Positions 5,932 through 8,933 of a stretch of 8,933 bases of DNA are shown one piece after another. Both the position numbers and the translations under genes were made by a program. Origin of the DNA: Megamonas sp. UBA1799 (lineage in GTDB: Bacteria; Bacillota; Negativicutes; Selenomonadales; Selenomonadaceae); contig DCFR01000071.1 in NCBI GenBank assembly GCA_002319815.1, forward strand, positions 1 to 8,933, read 5' to 3'. Within the stretch, counting starts at the first letter, position 1; each line of letters starts with the position of its first letter. The notes under the pieces are model-generated. The model worked only from the letters and a program-made list of their open reading frames with translations, was not told the origin of the DNA and did no database searches.

Positions 5932-7476
5932 ATGGCGATTATGGGAAAACTACAAAATATGCTCAACAAAAAAACAATCTTTGGTTTTTTTAGTCTGTAT
6001 CTTATTGTGTACTATATCATTTGCTTTGGCGCATATAGTCTGGCTTACTATCGTCAGGAACAAGTTATCGCCTTTGATGGACTAACATTAGTTGGCGAAA
6101 GTATAGTAATATTCGTTCTATTTTATAATATTTTATACAATAAGATGTATGCGGAATGGATTTTTTTCGCTGGCGGCATCACATTGTACTACTTTGGCGA
6201 CTGGATTCGGCTTATCTACGATATAAAGAGAATACACACAACGGCGCCGTCGTTTTGCGATGTATTTTATTTAGCAACGATTGTTATGTTTTTTATTGCC
6301 ATCCAGCTGTTCTTAAAAAAAGAAAAATTGTACTTTTTTATTAAAGCACAATTCGATATAAGTATTATTCTTGTCATCACCACCACGGTGATATACAAAT
6401 TTTTATTGCTATCCATTTTGAATAACGAAGCGCTTTCATTTAGTGAAAAAATAATTAATATAATTTATCCAATTTCTGATATGGTATATCTGACTGGCAT
6501 ATTAATCATTGTATTTGATAATAATATCAAGATATTGGAAAAAGGCGCTCCGTTATTTTTAATCATTGCCTTTGGCACATTTTTTATCGCCGATATGCTT
6601 TACGCCGCTTTCATCGAAACTCGTTTGATTGTTTTTGTAAAACCCATGTGGTTGCTATCTTTAATGTGTATCGCGATGGCCTCTTTTTATGGCAACGACA
6701 AACTAATTAACAACATGCATCAGTATATAAAAGAATTAGCTTATGCCCAGCGATTAAATTATCTAAAATTTCTCTTTCCTTATGTTCTGGCCAGCGGTTT
6801 TATTTTAATCACCAGCTGGGAATACATGACAAACGATATTTTAGCCACAGGCAGTGTGATAACGACATTACTGCTGGTCCTGCGACAAATTTTTACGATC
6901 ATTGAAAATGACAAACTGCTCAATAAATTACATGTGTCCAATCTTGCTTTAAAAAAACAAAATAAAAAAAAGGGGCGCGAAGCCAGCCTGGATTATCTTA
7001 CGCAGCTTTATAACCGAAGATATTTAACGCAAATGATCGACGCCTATATTCATAGTTATCGTAAACATGAACAAATCGAATTTTGTATCTTTCTCATTGA
7101 TGTTGACCATTATAAACAATTTAATGATGTCTATGGGCATACATTTGGCGATAAAGTATTAGTGGAAATAGCCAATGCGATTAAAACAAGCATCCGCGCC
7201 GAAGATATTGCCGGCCGATACGGCGGCGATGAATTCATGATATTTTTACCTAAAATCAGCCGGGATAGCGCGGAAAAGATTGCCAAACGACTGCTGCAAT
7301 CTATCAATGATAATGATTTTACCGAAGCACCGGGCATTAAAATCACACTAAGCATTGGCAATTTGTATTGGAAAGGGAAAAAAGAAGAATATAACCTAAC
7401 GGAAATCATTCGCCGTGTCGATCATATTCTTTATGAAGCCAAAGGACGCGGCAGAAATATGGTCATATCAAAATAA
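5932..7476 (+). CDS. Membrane-bound diguanylate cyclase (GGDEF)
   Basis: This 514-aa protein should make cyclic di-GMP from two GTP at the inner membrane. Residues about 15-325 hold eight to ten hydrophobic segments forming an integral-membrane sensor domain I cannot assign to a named MASE or 7TM class. A short charged helix (326-350) then links to the GGDEF domain (351-514). All key positions are present: DYLTQLYNRR (354-363), the metal-binding LIDVDHYKQFND (D390), RYGGDEF (GGDEF at 431-435), SIG (474-476) and YEAKGRGRN (501-509). The inhibitory I-site RxxD is intact (R422, D425), so product feedback is expected. No EAL domain is present. The start ATG is 5 nt after AAGG; an ATG three codons later is an alternative. 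Base composition is visibly more A/T-rich than the symporter or aminotransferase, partly explained by membrane codons. It has no operon partner. Confidence 0.95.
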   Translation: MAIMGKLQNMLNKKTIFGFFSLYLIVYYIICFGAYSLAYYRQEQVIAFDGLTLVGESIVIFVLFYNILYNKMYAEWIFFAGGITLYYFGDWIRLIYDIKRIHTTAPSFCDVFYLATIVMFFIAIQLFLKKEKLYFFIKAQFDISIILVITTTVIYKFLLLSILNNEALSFSEKIINIIYPISDMVYLTGILIIVFDNNIKILEKGAPLFLIIAFGTFFIADMLYAAFIETRLIVFVKPMWLLSLMCIAMASFYGNDKLINNMHQYIKELAYAQRLNYLKFLFPYVLASGFILITSWEYMTNDILATGSVITTLLLVLRQIFTIIENDKLLNKLHVSNLALKKQNKKKGREASLDYLTQLYNRRYLTQMIDAYIHSYRKHEQIEFCIFLIDVDHYKQFNDVYGHTFGDKVLVEIANAIKTSIRAEDIAGRYGGDEFMIFLPKISRDSAEKIAKRLLQSINDNDFTEAPGIKITLSIGNLYWKGKKEEYNLTEIIRRVDHILYEAKGRGRNMVISK

Positions 7477-7484
7477 AACGGGGT

Positions 7485-8663
7485 TCATGATCGCTTTCTA
7501 TGCATCGGCATTTTTTTATAAATAGCAGCCAGCCGCGTCAGCGCCTCATTTAGGGTTATATCATTCTTAGCAAAATGCAGGCGCATGTAGTCGTTGTTTG
7601 TCTCGTGAAAGAAAGCAGAACCTGGAACAGCACCGACGCCAACCTTTTCAACCAGCGTTTCACAAAACTCTTCATCCCTGGCAAAGCCAAAAGCAGAAAT
7701 ATCGACCATGACGTAGTAAGCACCCTGCGGCTCCGTATGCGGCAGGCCAATATCGCTTAGACCCTTTAGAAAAAGGTCACGTTTTTTGGTATAGTGCGTT
7801 TGGAGCCAGTCATAATAGCTGTCATCAAAACGCAGTGCCGTAACGGCAGCTTCCTGCAGCGGCGATGCGGCCCCGACCGTCAAAAAGTCGTGGACCTTGC
7901 GCGCGACCTCGATGACCGCTGGCCGTGCGATAACATAGCCAAGCCGCCAGCCGGTGATCGAGTAGGTTTTTGAGAGTGAGCCGCAGGCAATCGTGCGCGC
8001 ACGCATGTGCGGCAATGCAGCGAAATAGATGTTCTCATAAGGCTCATAGACGATATGTTCATAAACTTCATCCGTGATCACCCAAGTATCATATTTCTCG
8101 GCCAGATCCGCAATGCCCTGTAACTCTGCACAAGTAAATACTTTACCGGACGAATTGGACGGATTACAGAGAATCAAAGCTTTAGGATGCTGCTGAAAGG
8201 CGCGTTCTAATTCGTCGAGATCAAAAGTATAAGTCGGCGGCTTCAGCGATACATAGATTGGTTCTGCGCCGCAGAGAATGGCATCCGCTCCATAGTTTTC
8301 ATAAAAAGGCGAGAAAACGATGATTTTATCACCAGGATCCGTGACACTCATCACGGCAGTCATCATGGCTTCCGTTCCACCGCAAGTAGTGACAATCTCC
8401 GTATTAGGATCGATGGGAAGGCCCGTGAAATGCGTCTGCTTTTTCGTGAGAGCTTCACGGAAATTCTGAGCCCCCCAGGTAATGGAATACTGATGCGGCC
8501 CCTGAGCGGAAACTTCTGCTAAACGCGCGGTCAATGCCTCGGGAGGATCCCAATCAGGAAATCCCTGGCTGAGATTGACCGCATTGTATTTACACGAAAT
8601 GCGCGTCATGCGGCGGATGACGGAATCGGTAAAGGTCTTGGTTCGGTTCGATACTCTTGCCAT
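7485..8663 (-). CDS. PLP-dependent class I aminotransferase
   Basis: This 392-aa fold-type I aminotransferase has the cofactor lysine K232 in SLSKTYSITGWRLGY, with D198 and Y201 in ITDEVYEHI, N170 in NPSNSSGK, and the carboxylate-binding R361 in MRLHFA. The N-terminal motif NLSQGFPDWDPP (30-41) resembles 'QGFPDF' enzymes such as methionine aminotransferase YbdL and kynurenine aminotransferases, suggesting hydrophobic or sulfur amino acids, with 2-keto-4-methylthiobutyrate as one product. The start is certain: ATG with AAGGAG 8 nt upstream. It follows the metQ stop by only 12 bp, and its ribosome site overlaps that stop codon, so the two genes are cotranscribed and perhaps translationally coupled. 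This supports, but does not prove, a methionine role. It ends 8 bp from the convergent diguanylate cyclase, with no clear terminator between them. It could instead act on aromatic or branched-chain substrates. Confidence 0.93.
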   Translation of the reverse strand: MARVSNRTKTFTDSVIRRMTRISCKYNAVNLSQGFPDWDPPEALTARLAEVSAQGPHQYSITWGAQNFREALTKKQTHFTGLPIDPNTEIVTTCGGTEAMMTAVMSVTDPGDKIIVFSPFYENYGADAILCGAEPIYVSLKPPTYTFDLDELERAFQQHPKALILCNPSNSSGKVFTCAELQGIADLAEKYDTWVITDEVYEHIVYEPYENIYFAALPHMRARTIACGSLSKTYSITGWRLGYVIARPAVIEVARKVHDFLTVGAASPLQEAAVTALRFDDSYYDWLQTHYTKKRDLFLKGLSDIGLPHTEPQGAYYVMVDISAFGFARDEEFCETLVEKVGVGAVPGSAFFHETNNDYMRLHFAKNDITLNEALTRLAAIYKKMPMHRKRS

Positions 8664-8675
8664 GTTCGCTGCTCC

Positions 8676-8933
8676 TTATTCTGCCGGTACAATCGTACCT
8701 TTATACTGCTCCTGAATAAACTGCTTCACTGCCTCGGAATGAAAAATCCCGGCAATTTTCTGGTAGTCTTCGTTATCTTTGTCTTTCGTCCGCGCAGCCA
8801 GCACCATGACCGCTAAAGGTTCGGACTTGTCTTCAAGAAAAATTCCCTGCTTCGCAACATCCAGATCGCCGCTCATGACATAGTTCATGGTAATGACCGC
8901 GAGATCAACTGTTTTTTGTCAAGTAAAAATCCC
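8676..8933 (-). CDS. metQ: Methionine ABC transporter binding lipoprotein, C-terminal end
   Basis: Only the C-terminal ~80 residues lie in the window; the rest is beyond the right edge. The segment VDLAVITMNYVMSGDLD, then FLEDKSEP, LAVMVLAARTKDKDN and the ending FIQEQYKGTIVPAE match the MetQ/NlpA family, whose members bind methionine outside the membrane for the MetNI importer. The frame is open from the stop at 8676-8678 up to 8918, where a TGA (8921-8919) interrupts it. The family similarity, however, should extend further upstream. Removing one base from the A6 run at 8912-8917 would join the frame to an open upstream frame reading DFYLTKTVDLAVI. So this is either a frameshifted gene or a base error near the sequence end. 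The following aminotransferase starts 12 bp after its stop. Confidence 0.85.

Overview
The window looks like a chromosomal segment of a low-to-mid-GC Firmicute, most likely a diderm Negativicutes (Veillonella/Megasphaera/Selenomonas-type). This is an inference. It rests on strong AGGAGG-type ribosome binding sites, TTGACA/TATAAT and extended -10 promoters, short intrinsic terminators, a small exported protein resembling the surface-adhesin E fold, and the general look of the transporter and MetQ proteins. No rRNA, tRNA, CRISPR array or complete mobile element is visible.

Layout. On the plus strand, 266-1167 is a two-gene operon of small exported proteins: an adhesin-E-like protein, then a coiled-coil protein, driven by an extended -10 promoter. 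Convergent to it on the minus strand is 1216-2784, a three-part protein: two membrane segments, a degenerate phospholipase-D-like region and a complete HAD phosphatase. It has its own promoter and a TTG start. Upstream of it on the same strand, but cut off by a strong hairpin terminator at 2993-3037, is an alpha/beta hydrolase (3070-3900). The hydrolase has a near-consensus promoter whose -35 lies in one arm of a 15-bp inverted repeat. Divergent from the hydrolase is a sodium:alanine/glycine (AGCS) symporter (4178-5620) with its own promoter and terminator. A 214-bp gap leads to a visibly A/T-richer gene for a multi-pass membrane diguanylate cyclase (5932-7476). Only 8 bp separate this from a convergent class I aminotransferase (8663 to 7485, minus), which lies 12 bp downstream of the end of metQ, the methionine-binding lipoprotein gene that runs off the window edge.

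How the genes work together. Most transcription units are independent. Two linkages are meaningful. The exported pair at the left end is probably co-expressed in the envelope. The metQ-aminotransferase pair suggests methionine uptake coupled to methionine/2-keto-4-methylthiobutyrate transamination. The alanine/glycine symporter and the c-di-GMP synthase are stand-alone uptake and signalling genes.

The least ordinary items are the membrane/PLD-like/HAD fusion, the inverted repeat over the hydrolase promoter, the poorly characterised exported pair, and a reading-frame break in metQ at a run of six A bases close to the right edge. No recognised defence, mobile or biosynthetic system is present.
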